The notes beneath the pieces are model-generated. The model worked only from the letters and a program-made list of their open reading frames with translations. It searched no databases and was not told where the DNA came from. DNA of 64,000 nt from Fuerstiella marisgermanici (GTDB lineage Bacteria; Planctomycetota; Planctomycetia; Planctomycetales; Planctomycetaceae): NCBI RefSeq assembly GCF_001983935.1, contig NZ_CP017641.1, forward strand, positions 6,543,001 to 6,607,000. Direction: 5' to 3'. Numbering within the stretch: position 1 is the stretch's first letter; each line of letters begins with the position of its first letter. Position numbers and translations under genes: made by a program. Shown here one piece after another: positions 17,780 through 29,329 of this stretch.

Positions 17780-18760
17780 CTAAGCGTGCTTCCGGTGCCC
17801 GATGTTGATGTAGGCATGAACGTGCGGCGCGCCGCGGAAGTGCCACACGAATGCCGGGCCTTCCACTCGCCAGATATCCCACACCTTGTCGGATTCCAGA
17901 TCACCTTCCTGGTAAAATGCCATGTGCAGTTTTTCGACGCCGCCTGATTCGGCCACGATCTGCATCACTTCGGCCCGATCTTCTTCGCGATAAGGGGCCA
18001 GCAGTACCTTCAGCGATTGAAGCACAAGTTGCTGTTGATCATCCTTTAGGTCACTTACGGCGATTCCCGGGAACGCGGCATTATCGCCCTGAATCTGCAC
18101 GGCGGTTTCCGAAGGCTTTTTCGCGACCAAAGCGCGAGCCGCCTGGTCTGCGTCTAAAGACTTGAAAACTTCGTTGGTCTGCTTTGTCTGGTCGTAGTAC
18201 AGGTTTTTCTTCACGTCTTCTTCTTCGCCGTGACCGTATACGATTGGTCCGCCGAAGGCAGCTTTCTCAACGCTGTTTCCGTCTGCTCGCAATGTGAGGT
18301 GGCGGCCCGTGAGTTCGAATTCGAATTCCTTTTCACCGGGGGTGCCAAACACGGCCACGCTGTATTGTTCGAGCCCGCCGTTGTCGTCTTCCATCTGCTT
18401 TTGCAGACGTGAATAGCCGTCTTCACTGGTCAGGCCGCGGACCACCTGGTCGATCATCTTGCGTTGAGACTTCGTGTAGAAATCCGACCCGATCTCAATG
18501 TCGGTGATCATCCAGTTGGCACTAATCCTGTCTCGCAGTTTGTTATTGAAACCGAAACAGATCTTACTTTTCTGAGCGTCTGACAGTGACTTGTAGAATT
18601 CTGTCACAGCCGTTTCCGCAGCACTGGAAGGCGACGGTCCGGCAAACAGGGCAGCATTCAGGTTGGTGCTGCTTAACGCGGCCAGTGCCGAAGTTCCGCC
18701 GACCAGCTTCACAAAGTTACGACGATTGAAGGATGATTCGGTGTTGGGTGAAGTCGCCAT
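17780..18760 (-). CDS. Tat-exported DUF3500 family protein
   Basis: The 326-residue protein begins with a Tat signal (RRNFVKLVGG at about 13-22, then a hydrophobic Ala-rich stretch), so it is probably exported folded. The rest fits DUF3500: repeated Asp/Lys-rich helices, GGPIVYGHGEEEDV near the middle, and the C-terminal GPAFVWHFRGAPHVHAYIN with closely spaced histidines that could bind metal. DUF3500 has no established function that I know of; related proteins occur with other exported planctomycete proteins. Start ATG at 18760. It converges with the LuxR-type gene over a shared terminator. Confidence 0.8.
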   Translation of the reverse strand: MATSPNTESSFNRRNFVKLVGGTSALAALSSTNLNAALFAGPSPSSAAETAVTEFYKSLSDAQKSKICFGFNNKLRDRISANWMITDIEIGSDFYTKSQRKMIDQVVRGLTSEDGYSRLQKQMEDDNGGLEQYSVAVFGTPGEKEFEFELTGRHLTLRADGNSVEKAAFGGPIVYGHGEEEDVKKNLYYDQTKQTNEVFKSLDADQAARALVAKKPSETAVQIQGDNAAFPGIAVSDLKDDQQQLVLQSLKVLLAPYREEDRAEVMQIVAESGGVEKLHMAFYQEGDLESDKVWDIWRVEGPAFVWHFRGAPHVHAYINIGHRKHA

Positions 18761-19165
18761 GTTTGAAGTTCCTTAATGAAGAGCGGGAGGGATGGTGTCT
18801 GCAGGCGGGCACCCATTTAGTGTACCGGGAATGGAAACGGATTTCACGGTTTCACAGAAAAAGAGCTGCCCGGACGGATGTGGTGTGGTGTAGCTGGCGC
18901 TCGAAAGCTCAGCGGCTGAGTTTGATTGCTCAGAGTTGTGTCGCTTCAGGGGACCATTGGAACGCTTAAGCAACGCTTACACGATTGATCGGGAAACGTT
19001 TTGTTTGCTCGGCTCCCTTATTCGTTATGTCGGTCTTTATACTGCAGTACAGTGACGACATTCCAACCGAATCGCATTTGTTTGAAACCGCTGATGCAAC
19101 GATCCCGCAAGCTTTCAATCCGTCTGGTCGGCCAGGCATTTCGCAAACCATTCCGCGTCGGCGAA
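18761..19165. other. divergent intergenic region, about 400 bp
   Basis: Between the DUF3500 gene (minus) and the sulfatase fusion (plus). The sulfatase frame is open back to 19001, but that part lacks family features. Otherwise I see no gene, repeat or RNA. Confidence 0.45.
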
Positions 19166-21937
19166 ATGGCGTTTCGGGGCAGCGGGTTGTTGGGCCGCCG
19201 ATTTCTGCCTTTGCTGATCGTCGTCAGCGCTGTGTCGCATATTGAGGCGGCGGTGCGGCCGAATGTTATCGTGGTGATTACTGATGATCAGGGCTATGGC
19301 GAATTGTCTGCGCATGGGAACCCTGTGTTGTCGACGCCTCATCTGGACCGCCTGGCGTCTGAGAGTATCCGATTGACGGATTTCCACGTGGCGCCGATGT
19401 GTACGCCGACTCGCGGTCAGTTGATGACAGGAGTTGATGCTTTACGGAACGGGGCCGTGAATGTCAGCAGTGGCCGTACGTTGTTGCGCCGCGAACTTCC
19501 AACTCTGGGCAACGTGTTTGCCGAGGCTGGTTGGAGTACCGGGCTGTTCGGCAAATGGCACCTTGGCGATACCTGGCCATATCGCCCTCAGGACCGAGGT
19601 TTTCAGGAGAGCGTTTGGTTTCCGTCGTCGCATATTGGTTCTGTCCCGGATCAGTGGCAGAACGATTACTTTGACGACACCTACGTCCACATTGGTCACC
19701 GAAAAGTCTACTCCGGTTATACGACCGATGTCCTGTTCGACGAAGCGATGTCATGGATGAAGCGGGAAGCCGAAGCGGAACGCCCATTCGTCTGTTGCCT
19801 GGCCACCGCTGCTGCTCATCAGCCTCACTATGTTCCTCAGAAGTATCTCGCTCCGGTGCGAAACGCACTGCAGGCGGCTCGGAATAATTTGCCGAGCTTC
19901 GCCTCAGAACTTACGCCGGACACGGAAGAACAACTGATCCGCTTTTTGGCGATGTGTGCCAACATCGACGAAAACACAGGGCGGCTGGAACAGTTTCTGA
20001 CCGAGCACAAACTACGCGACAACACAGTGTTTGTCTTCTTGACCGACAACGGCAGTACGTTTGGACCTCGCTATTTCAACGCCAACATGAAGGGCGGCAA
20101 AACGTCGTTATGGGAAGGCGGTCATCGCGTTCCGTGCTTCATCCGCTGGCCGGACGGGGAACTGCGGCCGTCCGGTGATGTGTCCGGGTTGACTCAGGTG
20201 CAGGACCTGCTGCCGACACTGGTCGACCTGGCAGGATTGCCAAATTCGTCTATCGACCACTGTGACGGTATCAGTCTTGCCTCCGTCCTTCGCGGCACGT
20301 CGGAAGTCGCGGACGATCGGATGCTGGTGATCAACTACAGCCGGATGCCGTTTAGAGCTGTGCGGACATTGCCGACCAACCGTTCGATTCCACGTCGCGA
20401 GGGCGCCGCCGTATTGTGGAAGAGGTGGAGATTGCTGGAAGACAAGGCTCTGTACGATCTCGACGCAGATCCGCTGCAAGCAAACAACGTGATTGAAAAA
20501 CATCCTGCTGTCGTCGCTGCAATGCGTTCGCACCTAAACGACTGGTGGGACGGCGTGAAACAAGTGGCGAAGGAATTTCAGCCGTCCGTGGTTGGGCACG
20601 CCATGCAGAACCCGGTGGTGCTGACGGCCTGTGAGTGGGCGGACGTTTTTGTTGACCAGCAGGCACAGGTTCGTCGTGGCGATCGAAAAAACGGACTGTG
20701 GCATATCGATGTAGCAAGAGCTGGCGACTATGCGTTCACGCTGAGTCGCTGGCCGGAGGAATCCGGGTTGAAGCTTCGCGACGGCGTCGCGGAAACTCAG
20801 TTGACCGATGGTATGCTACCCGCAGGTCCTGCCTGGCAGATCGGTTCAGCGCGAATACAAGTGGGAAGCACCAAACGGCGCGCGAAGGTTCAGGCGGATG
20901 CCACTTCCGTTCGGTTTGAACTTTCGTTGCCAGCCGGTCGCACCACGTTGCAGACATGGTTTGATGATCCCGACGGCAAGCCGATTTCCGGAGCGTACTA
21001 TGTGAGCGTCGAATGCCTGAAGCCCGTTGCGCCGATGAAGGTTATATTGGATACGGATATGTCGGGCGATTGCGACGATGCCGGAGCACTCGCGATCCTG
21101 CATGCACTGGCTGACCGCGGCGAATGCGAACTGCTCGCTACGGTTGTTAATCGAGCGGACCTGACGAATGCCTCTGCCGCGGCAACGGACGCGATTAACA
21201 CCTATTACGGCCGTCCGCGCATTCCGATCGGAACGGACAAAATCGGTCCCACGGCGCTGCAACGCTCGAGCCCCTTCGCCGTGACGTTGCGAGACGATTT
21301 CGCGAATGATGTCGGACCAGATGATGAAGCTCCTGATGCACTCGACGTTTACATGCGGGTTCTGGGCGATCAACCTGACCACAGCGTCACCATTTGCAGC
21401 GTCGGTGCGTTTTCGAATCTGGCAGAACTATGCCGAGCGGAACCGGAATTGGTTCGTGCGAAGGTTGAACGGCTGGTGGTGATGGGCGGCGCGTTTCCGG
21501 AATCGACCAGACCGGAGACCAACATCGCAACTCATCGCGAGGCGGCTCAATTTGTCGCCGATCATTGGCCGGGTGAAATTGTTTGGCATGGATTCGAGGT
21601 CGGCCATGCATTAATCGTCGGTAAAGGACTGAAGCTCACGTCGAACAGGAATCCGGTTCGGAAAGCTTATGAACTTCGTCCGTATGCCGGCAGAATGGCG
21701 ATCGATCAGGGGAAGCCGGCCTATGACCTGGCCGCCGCGCTGTTTGCCGTTCGTGGTGCCGAACCTGAGTTCTGGAAAACCATTGAAGGCGGTCGCGTAC
21801 AGGTGGACGACGCAGGCCAAACCCGCTGGCTTTCTGACCAAGACGGGCAGCATTCGTACGTCCAGCACGTTGGCGCGCCGTCTCGATTGGCCGCAGTCAT
21901 CGAGTCGCTATTAGTCGCTCGTCCCGCGAAGATGTGA
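19166..21937 (+). CDS. exported sulfatase fused to a nucleoside hydrolase-like domain
   Basis: About 923 residues. The signal peptide (RRFLPLLIVVSAVSHIEA) is followed by a type I sulfatase: NVIVVITDDQGYGE, the formylglycine motif C-T-P-T-R with Cys79, FGKWHLG and FVFLTDNGS. A beta-rich sulfatase tail (to about 610) leads directly into an inosine-uridine nucleoside hydrolase-like domain from about 622: the Ca-binding LDTDMSGDCDDAGALA and later VVMGGAFPES. Sulfatases need FGE to convert the Cys and cleave sulfate esters; nucleoside hydrolases cleave N-ribosides. I know of no established role for the pair. Start: ATG 19166 gives a normal signal peptide; ATG 19094 or TTG 19001 extend the frame. 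The reading frame is uninterrupted across the join, so this is a true fusion unless the assembly is wrong. Confidence 0.88.
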   Translation: MAFRGSGLLGRRFLPLLIVVSAVSHIEAAVRPNVIVVITDDQGYGELSAHGNPVLSTPHLDRLASESIRLTDFHVAPMCTPTRGQLMTGVDALRNGAVNVSSGRTLLRRELPTLGNVFAEAGWSTGLFGKWHLGDTWPYRPQDRGFQESVWFPSSHIGSVPDQWQNDYFDDTYVHIGHRKVYSGYTTDVLFDEAMSWMKREAEAERPFVCCLATAAAHQPHYVPQKYLAPVRNALQAARNNLPSFASELTPDTEEQLIRFLAMCANIDENTGRLEQFLTEHKLRDNTVFVFLTDNGSTFGPRYFNANMKGGKTSLWEGGHRVPCFIRWPDGELRPSGDVSGLTQVQDLLPTLVDLAGLPNSSIDHCDGISLASVLRGTSEVADDRMLVINYSRMPFRAVRTLPTNRSIPRREGAAVLWKRWRLLEDKALYDLDADPLQANNVIEKHPAVVAAMRSHLNDWWDGVKQVAKEFQPSVVGHAMQNPVVLTACEWADVFVDQQAQVRRGDRKNGLWHIDVARAGDYAFTLSRWPEESGLKLRDGVAETQLTDGMLPAGPAWQIGSARIQVGSTKRRAKVQADATSVRFELSLPAGRTTLQTWFDDPDGKPISGAYYVSVECLKPVAPMKVILDTDMSGDCDDAGALAILHALADRGECELLATVVNRADLTNASAAATDAINTYYGRPRIPIGTDKIGPTALQRSSPFAVTLRDDFANDVGPDDEAPDALDVYMRVLGDQPDHSVTICSVGAFSNLAELCRAEPELVRAKVERLVVMGGAFPESTRPETNIATHREAAQFVADHWPGEIVWHGFEVGHALIVGKGLKLTSNRNPVRKAYELRPYAGRMAIDQGKPAYDLAAALFAVRGAEPEFWKTIEGGRVQVDDAGQTRWLSDQDGQHSYVQHVGAPSRLAAVIESLLVARPAKM

Positions 21938-22315
21938 ACTCGGCCGATCACGGATCTGACAAACAGCCGGTTCTCGTAATCACCGGTTGCGGCCGTTTTC
22001 GCCGGGCACGTCAGGCAAGTCTGCGACAGTGAGCCTGAAGTCGATGCACAGTCATAACATAGCGGATCACCGGTGCTGCAGTTATTTCGGCTCTTTGAAA
22101 GAGGTTGCTGCCAGCCCAAATTAGAAGTCAAGGAGGTTAACTTCAATCGATTCCGGAACAGCTTTCCATGAAGTGGACACCATTTAGTTGGACGACGGGC
22201 GAGCGATTATTAGAGAGAGTCAAACTTGCTTTGAGCGTTTGGGACGGTAGACGGCCCGTGGTGTTTGGCGGTCGAGCGACTGATGACGGCGGTGAGTGCC
22301 ATCAAGAAAAACGGC
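21938..22315. other. intergenic region between convergent genes, about 380 bp
   Basis: No gene seen. It contains GTGGACACCATTTAG at 22173-22187, which resembles IS-end sequence and recurs, with two extra bases and inverted, at 29630-29646. Confidence 0.45.
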
Positions 22316-23218
22316 CTACGATCGGACTGACACCGCCATCAACACGGCGATCGTCAGCAGCACGGCCCCTGCCAGTCGTCGCAGCATGGTTTGTACTGCC
22401 AGCGACGCTTCGTTGGTCTGCAGTTGTCTGGCAAACATCCATGCCAGCAGCACGCCCCACAGTCCTCGCAGAGCGTAGACAATATTGATGCGGGCTGCGT
22501 CACCGAATTCGGCCAGCGAAAAGCACATGCTGGTCGCCTGTAACGCCATCAGTATGGTGCCGCCAAGAATCCAGCGAGTCGCCTTCAGTTCACGCCAGCG
22601 TTTTGGTGGATCTACTCGCGGAAGAAACATGAGCGACAAGACACCCGCGACGCCAAACATGACGGGTAGAAATGCATAGCTGTCCAGATCGGCAGCCCAT
22701 TTCTGAACGCACACATCGAACAACGATAAACAAAATGCGGAACTCAACGCCAACGCCACAGTCAGCCATAGTCGCCGATGAGTTTCGCTTCCGCGTTTGG
22801 CACCGCCGCCTGACCATTGGATCAGTACGATTCCCACGGTAGCCATGGCGCCGGCGGCCCAGACTTCAATCGGCACAGCGTCGCCGGTGAGCACGGACAC
22901 CAGTCCGGCCACCATCAGGACCTTCACCCCGAAGATCGGCGTGGCGACGGACACGTCTCCGTATTGAAAGGCCAAATAGGTGAACACCTGGCCGAGGACA
23001 AACAGCACGCCAATGATGGCGGCGTGGCCCCATGCAGACGCCGGGATCACTTCCCCTCGCACGACTGCGACAAGCGCCCAGACGATGGCCAGCCACGCAT
23101 TGCCTAAAAACGTGCCGGTCCATGGACTCACACCTTTATCGATCGCCTGCTTGACCAGCATCATGCCAAAAACGAAGACAACGCTGGAAAACAGGGGGAA
23201 CAAAAGGTGGTAGGGCAA
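22316..23218 (-). CDS. EamA-type (DMT superfamily) permease
   Basis: A 300-residue protein with about ten hydrophobic segments in two five-helix halves, as in EamA/drug-metabolite transporters. Recognisable parts are the first helix LLFPLFSSVVFVFGMMLVKQAI, the mid-protein YLAFQYGDVSVATPIFGVKVLMVAG, and in the second half AEFGDAARINIVYALRGLWGVLLAWMF. Substrate cannot be told. The start is TTG at 23218, needed to complete the first helix; there is no obvious Shine-Dalgarno. It converges with the sulfatase fusion and is divergent from the Tat-protein operon. Confidence 0.85.
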   Translation of the reverse strand: MPYHLLFPLFSSVVFVFGMMLVKQAIDKGVSPWTGTFLGNAWLAIVWALVAVVRGEVIPASAWGHAAIIGVLFVLGQVFTYLAFQYGDVSVATPIFGVKVLMVAGLVSVLTGDAVPIEVWAAGAMATVGIVLIQWSGGGAKRGSETHRRLWLTVALALSSAFCLSLFDVCVQKWAADLDSYAFLPVMFGVAGVLSLMFLPRVDPPKRWRELKATRWILGGTILMALQATSMCFSLAEFGDAARINIVYALRGLWGVLLAWMFARQLQTNEASLAVQTMLRRLAGAVLLTIAVLMAVSVRS

Positions 23219-23509
23219 CAGACGGGGCTCTCATTATTTTGCTGGATGGTCGCAGGGTAGGGGGCCAGAGGCGGCAGAATGACGCTCACGATATCAGATT
23301 TTGCGAATGCATTCAGCGCCTCTGCAGGCCACGCGTCGAAGTGCATTTTCTGGTTTCAAGTGGTGAGATCCGTTCCCGCGCCAGACCTGGCGCAGAGTGT
23401 TGGCTCGCCCGGAGCGCGACAGTTGACGGCAATCTCAGGACAACCACTGGTCAGGCTGCATCGCGTCTGTATACGATGTAGGTAACCGTTTTTCGAAGAG
23501 GGCCGAACA

Positions 23510-25036
23510 ATGTCAGCTAATCCGTCACGTCGCCGCTTTCTGAAATCGATGAGTCACACCGGTACGCTGCTTGCCGGTTCGTCCATGTTGCCAGCCTTTG
23601 AACCGCTGGCGGCCGACGAAACGAAGTTGGATCCGAGCACCGTTCGCTTTCACCCGGACTGTGAGTCGCTGGTTCGGTTGATTGAAGACACGCCGCGTCA
23701 AAAGTTGCTGGAAGAAATCGGAACGCGGGTGAAGAACGGGCTCAGCTACCGTCAACTTCTTGCCGCGTTGTTTCTGGCAGGCGTTCGGAACGTGCAGCCG
23801 CGACCATCGGTTGGGTTCAAATTTCACGCCGTGCTGGTCGTGAACTCCGCTCACATCGCCAGCCAGGCCGGTCCGGATTCCGATCGGTGGCTCCCGATTT
23901 TCTGGGCGTTGGATGAATTCAAGAGTTCTCAAGCCCGCGATACACGAGAGGGTAACTGGACCATGGCGGCGGTCAACGAAGCCGGCGTGCCTTCACCCGA
24001 GAAAGTGATTTCGGCCTTCGACGAAGCCATGCTCGCGTGGGATGAAGAACGGGCCGACACCGCCGCCGCCGGGCTGGCTCGTCACACAGGGGCGACTCAG
24101 GTTTTGGAATCCTTTGCGAAGTATGCCGCTCGCGATTTTCGTAGCATCGGTCACAAAGCGATTTATGTGGCGAATGCGTGGCGGACGTTGCAAACGATCG
24201 GCTGGCACCATGCTGAACCCGTCGTCCGATCGCTGGCGTATGCATTGTTAAACCACAATGGCGAACCGAACCCTGCCGACAACGACTTGCCGCCCGATCA
24301 GGCGTGGAAGCGGAATCAGTCGCTGGCGAAAACGATTCGCAGCGGCTGGCAGTCGGGCAAGCGAAGTTCGAAGGCGACCGAATTGTTGCTAAGCGTTCTT
24401 CGTGCCGGTTCATCAGAGGACGCGGCTGATACCGTGGTGGAACTGCTTAACGGCGAAATTTCACCGCAATCTATTTTCGATGCGTTGCACGTAGGCGCCG
24501 GGGAGTTGCTGATGCGGCAGGCGGGAATTGTGGCGCTCCATGCCGTCACGACGACGAATGCGATTCGGTTCTTGTACGACGCGACCGGCAATGAAGAGAC
24601 TCGCAACTTGCTGCTGCTTCAAAATGCTTCGTTCCTGCCGTTGTTCCGCAAAGGCATGCAGGGTCGCGGAAACGTGGCAAATCGTAGCGTCCTGGAATTG
24701 CAAGCGACTGACTCAGCCTCAGCGGCCTCGGACGAACTTCTGCCCAAAATATTCGCCGACGTCAGTGGCAATCGGCGACAGGCTGCGGATGAAGTCTTTT
24801 CATACTTGAATGCCGGCAATGATGCTCAAGATTTATTGCGAGAGGCTCGCCGATTGATTTTCCTGAAGGGCACCAACGCTCACGACTATAAATTCAGTTC
24901 TGCGGCGCTGGAAGACTTTCATAAGATCAGCCCTGACTGGAAAAACCGATTCCTCGCTACCAGCGTCTTTAATCTGCGCGGCACAGGGCACAAAGATAAT
25001 GGACTGGTCGAACGCATTCGAGCGGCGGTTGGGTAA
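23510..25036 (+). CDS. Tat-exported protein of unknown function
   Basis: A 508-residue protein with a Tat signal (SRRRFLKS at about 6-13, hydrophobic TGTLLAGSSMLPAF). The rest is mostly alpha-helical by appearance, with a conserved-looking stretch GHKAIYVANAWRTLQTIGWHH and histidine-containing ALLNHNGE; I do not recognise a catalytic family. Start ATG at 23510 is preceded by AAGAGGG. The next gene starts seven bases after the stop, so this is first in a plus-strand run of four exported proteins. Function may relate to the sugar-active neighbours, but that is inference. Confidence 0.8.
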   Translation: MSANPSRRRFLKSMSHTGTLLAGSSMLPAFEPLAADETKLDPSTVRFHPDCESLVRLIEDTPRQKLLEEIGTRVKNGLSYRQLLAALFLAGVRNVQPRPSVGFKFHAVLVVNSAHIASQAGPDSDRWLPIFWALDEFKSSQARDTREGNWTMAAVNEAGVPSPEKVISAFDEAMLAWDEERADTAAAGLARHTGATQVLESFAKYAARDFRSIGHKAIYVANAWRTLQTIGWHHAEPVVRSLAYALLNHNGEPNPADNDLPPDQAWKRNQSLAKTIRSGWQSGKRSSKATELLLSVLRAGSSEDAADTVVELLNGEISPQSIFDALHVGAGELLMRQAGIVALHAVTTTNAIRFLYDATGNEETRNLLLLQNASFLPLFRKGMQGRGNVANRSVLELQATDSASAASDELLPKIFADVSGNRRQAADEVFSYLNAGNDAQDLLREARRLIFLKGTNAHDYKFSSAALEDFHKISPDWKNRFLATSVFNLRGTGHKDNGLVERIRAAVG

Positions 25037-25043
25037 CGACATT

Positions 25044-25916
25044 ATGACGCCACGTTTTCATGTCTTCCTGTGCGGTCTGCTTGCGGCGATCCAAACGGTA
25101 GCTGCGTCCGAACCCGTCAAGCTGTCGACGATTCAGGACGAAGATATCAATGAGAGCAGTGGCATCGCCGCCAGCTACACTCACCACAACGCCATTTGGG
25201 TTCATAACGATTCCGGCGACAAGCCGCAGTTGTATCTGGTGGGCACCAATGGTGAGACTCAGGCCGTCGTAAATCTGCGCGATGCCGACGCAGTGGACTG
25301 GGAAGACATGTGTTCGTTTTCAGTCGACGGGAAGTCCTGGTTGCTGATCGGTGACATCGGTGACAACGGCCAGGTGCGAGGCAAAAAGAAGAACGCCGGC
25401 TGCTGTTTGTATCTTGTGAATGAACCTAAAGTGCCGCAGGCCAATGGTCGACCGAAAATCAGTTGGAGTATAGCGGCGAAGATCGATTTCGATTACGAAG
25501 ACGGTCGCTGGGACTGCGAAGGACTGGCCGTCGACGTTGAACGAAAAGAAATTTTGGTGCTGACGAAGGGGCTGCCAGGCAAGAGCGGGTTGTTTGTGAT
25601 GCCGCTGGATTTGCAGACCAGACATCAGCACCGGACGGCTCAAAGAATTGCGAGCCCTTACATTCCGTTCGTCACGGCGCTGGATATTTCGCCGTCAGGT
25701 CGCACAATGGTGGTTGGCACGATGCTGAACGGCCTTGCGGTGACTCGGAAGGCGGATGAATCCTGGAAAGATGCGTTCACTCGCCTGGGAACCGCCTTCA
25801 ACCTGCCACCTCGAAAACAGGGCGAGACAATTTGTTTTGACCGAAGCGGTCGCTGGCTGTTTTTGACCAGTGAAGGTAAGAATCAACCTCTATGGCGGAT
25901 GCCCGTCCCGGAATAA
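25044..25916 (+). CDS. secreted protein, probable beta-propeller
   Basis: About 290 residues. The signal peptide (FHVFLCGLLAAIQTVAAS) is followed by short beta-rich repeats: NAIWVHNDSGDKPQLYLV, WEDMCSF, WLLIGDIGDN, DCEGLAVDVERKEILVLTKG and ALDISPSGRTMVVGTM. The pattern suggests a propeller like those of esterase-like or PD40-type proteins, but I cannot fix the family. I start at ATG 25044, seven bases after the upstream stop and giving a proper signal peptide, instead of 24999 inside the upstream gene. It is probably co-transcribed with 23510. Confidence 0.78.
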   Translation: MTPRFHVFLCGLLAAIQTVAASEPVKLSTIQDEDINESSGIAASYTHHNAIWVHNDSGDKPQLYLVGTNGETQAVVNLRDADAVDWEDMCSFSVDGKSWLLIGDIGDNGQVRGKKKNAGCCLYLVNEPKVPQANGRPKISWSIAAKIDFDYEDGRWDCEGLAVDVERKEILVLTKGLPGKSGLFVMPLDLQTRHQHRTAQRIASPYIPFVTALDISPSGRTMVVGTMLNGLAVTRKADESWKDAFTRLGTAFNLPPRKQGETICFDRSGRWLFLTSEGKNQPLWRMPVPE

Positions 25917-25973
25917 TCACGCCGATTCAACTACGCCACAGCAACTATCCCACCTCAACCCCGGAGACCCACC

Positions 25974-27323
<1,350 letters not shown>

Positions 27324-27472
27324 TTCCAACTGCGCGGACATTGTGAGTGCCGCCCGCCGGTGCTCACTGTCGCAGCCTTCAAACATTGGGAGGACGCGCG
27401 GCGGCTTATGAATTCAGCGTTTGCATGGAAACTCGAAACCGACAGCTTCCGTATTCAATAGCGAGGTTCAAA

Positions 27473-29317
27473 ATGAGTCTTCGGGTTCGGATCTGCACGC
27501 TGTTTTCTGTTCTGCTGTGGCTACATGTTGGGTTCGCGCCGCTGGCCGAGGCGGCTCCTCCGGTGCTGCTGCTGCAGGAACCGTTGACGAATTCGGAGCC
27601 GCCAGCGCGACGCATGGGTTATGCCATCATGCGGATGCCCGACGGTACCTTCGCGTTTTATGACCGTTATCGACCAGAGAGCGGTCCGCTGCGAATGCCT
27701 GATCGAAACGGCAGGGTCCACTCGCTGTCGCCAGGTCTGCCGGATCGAGTCCTCAGCGATCCTTCGATCATGAACAGCGGGGTTCTGAACAATCCTCAGG
27801 TGATTCTGACGCCTGATAGCAATGTTGTCAGCATGCAGGTTCGACGTGAAGCTCTGACTTCCGAACAGGCTGCAGAGATCGGTTTGCGAAGTTATCTGGA
27901 CGTGTGGATGCAGACAGCCGGGCCCGAAGGAGTGCCGGAACCGAAAATGATCTGGCGCGGGTACAATGGGTCGCAGATGGAATATCAGCAGTTGAAGAAT
28001 GGTCGGCTGCTGGTGCCATTCGGAAGTATGCAGCCGCATGCCAGGCCCGAGCCACCAACGGGGCGCCACAAAACTGTGATTCAGTATTCCGACGACGGTG
28101 GAGCAACCTGGCATGAAAGTCCGTCCAAACTGACGGCGGCGTGTTATGCCAACTTCAACGGACTGAATGAAGGTGCCTGTGAACCGGCCATTGAAGAACT
28201 CAGCGATGGCCGCCTGTGGATGTTGATGAGAACATCGGCTGGATTCCTGTACGAATCATTTTCCAGTGACAACGGCACGACCTGGACGAAGGCGACCGCC
28301 AGTCGATTTCACACGTCCACGGGACCGCCGAATATTATGCGTCACAGCAACGGCTGGCTGGTCGTCACATGGAACAATTGCGAAATGCCTCCGCGCGCGA
28401 ACGGCGATGGCGTCTACGGTGGTCGAGATGCGTTGCACATGGCCGTGTCGGATGACGACGGGAAGACCTGGCGTGGTTTTCGTGAGATCTATCTGGATCA
28501 TCGGCGCAACGACAATCCAGCAAAATCGGGAGACCGTGGCACGGCGTATCCGCTGGGTGCCTTCACGGACGACGGCAGGATCGTCATCCTGGCAGGGCAG
28601 GGGGCTGGCGGACGCAACGCGATCGTGATTGACCCGGAGTGGATCGAAGAAACTCAGGCCGCAACCGATTTTTCGAACGGGCTAGAGGATTGGTCCGTGT
28701 ACAAACATCACGGACCCGCCAGGGGCTGGTGGCGAGCTCGAGCGGTCGGCTGCGAGGTGGTCAGCAGCCCAACCGATGCTGCATCTCGTTGTCTGCATGT
28801 TCGGAAGCCAGACGAACTGCCGGCGGATGGGGCGACATGGAACTTTCCCAACGGCTGGACGGGTTCACTGACGACACGGATCATGCTGCCCGCAGGCTCG
28901 CAGGGAGGAATCTTGTCTTTGAATGATCGCATGTTCGATCCATCGAACGACTACGGAGAACAATTTTCCGTGTTTCGTCTCGAACTGCGATCGGACGCGA
29001 TTTTGAACCACGCGATTCGGCCCGGGCAGTGGCACGATGTCGTATTGAAATGGGACCTGGCAGCGGCCGAATGCCGCGTGCTGGTCGACGGAATGCCAGC
29101 GGGTACACTGCCGCTGAACAACGCGACGTTGAACGGCATCAGTTACGTGCGTTTTCGGTCGTCTGCGACGTCGCTGGACGCGGCCGGTTTTCTGGTGGAC
29201 TCGGTCAAGGTTCAGATCGACACACCGCATGCACCGGAATGTTCTACTCAGGACCGGATTCAACAGGAACAGCGCTATGTGCAACGCGTGGTCCCGACGT
29301 GGGCAATAGGCGAGTAG
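27473..29317 (+). CDS. secreted sialidase/BNR-repeat glycosidase-like protein with C-terminal lectin-like domain
   Basis: About 614 residues. The signal peptide (LFSVLLWLHVGFAPLAEA) is followed by a six-bladed sialidase-like propeller with Asp boxes SDDGGATW, SSDNGTTW and SDDDGKTW at about 205, 264 and 325. From about 400 there is a second, jelly-roll-like part (DFSNGLEDWSVYKHHG onward), resembling concanavalin-like sugar-binding domains. Many such planctomycete proteins are not true sialidases, so the substrate is open. Start ATG at 27473 has GAGG upstream; the frame is open from 27347 but that part lacks a signal. It is last in the plus-strand operon and is followed after 12 bp by a 105-bp repeat. 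Confidence 0.85.
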   Translation: MSLRVRICTLFSVLLWLHVGFAPLAEAAPPVLLLQEPLTNSEPPARRMGYAIMRMPDGTFAFYDRYRPESGPLRMPDRNGRVHSLSPGLPDRVLSDPSIMNSGVLNNPQVILTPDSNVVSMQVRREALTSEQAAEIGLRSYLDVWMQTAGPEGVPEPKMIWRGYNGSQMEYQQLKNGRLLVPFGSMQPHARPEPPTGRHKTVIQYSDDGGATWHESPSKLTAACYANFNGLNEGACEPAIEELSDGRLWMLMRTSAGFLYESFSSDNGTTWTKATASRFHTSTGPPNIMRHSNGWLVVTWNNCEMPPRANGDGVYGGRDALHMAVSDDDGKTWRGFREIYLDHRRNDNPAKSGDRGTAYPLGAFTDDGRIVILAGQGAGGRNAIVIDPEWIEETQAATDFSNGLEDWSVYKHHGPARGWWRARAVGCEVVSSPTDAASRCLHVRKPDELPADGATWNFPNGWTGSLTTRIMLPAGSQGGILSLNDRMFDPSNDYGEQFSVFRLELRSDAILNHAIRPGQWHDVVLKWDLAAAECRVLVDGMPAGTLPLNNATLNGISYVRFRSSATSLDAAGFLVDSVKVQIDTPHAPECSTQDRIQQEQRYVQRVVPTWAIGE

Positions 29318-29329
29318 AACAAAGGGAGT

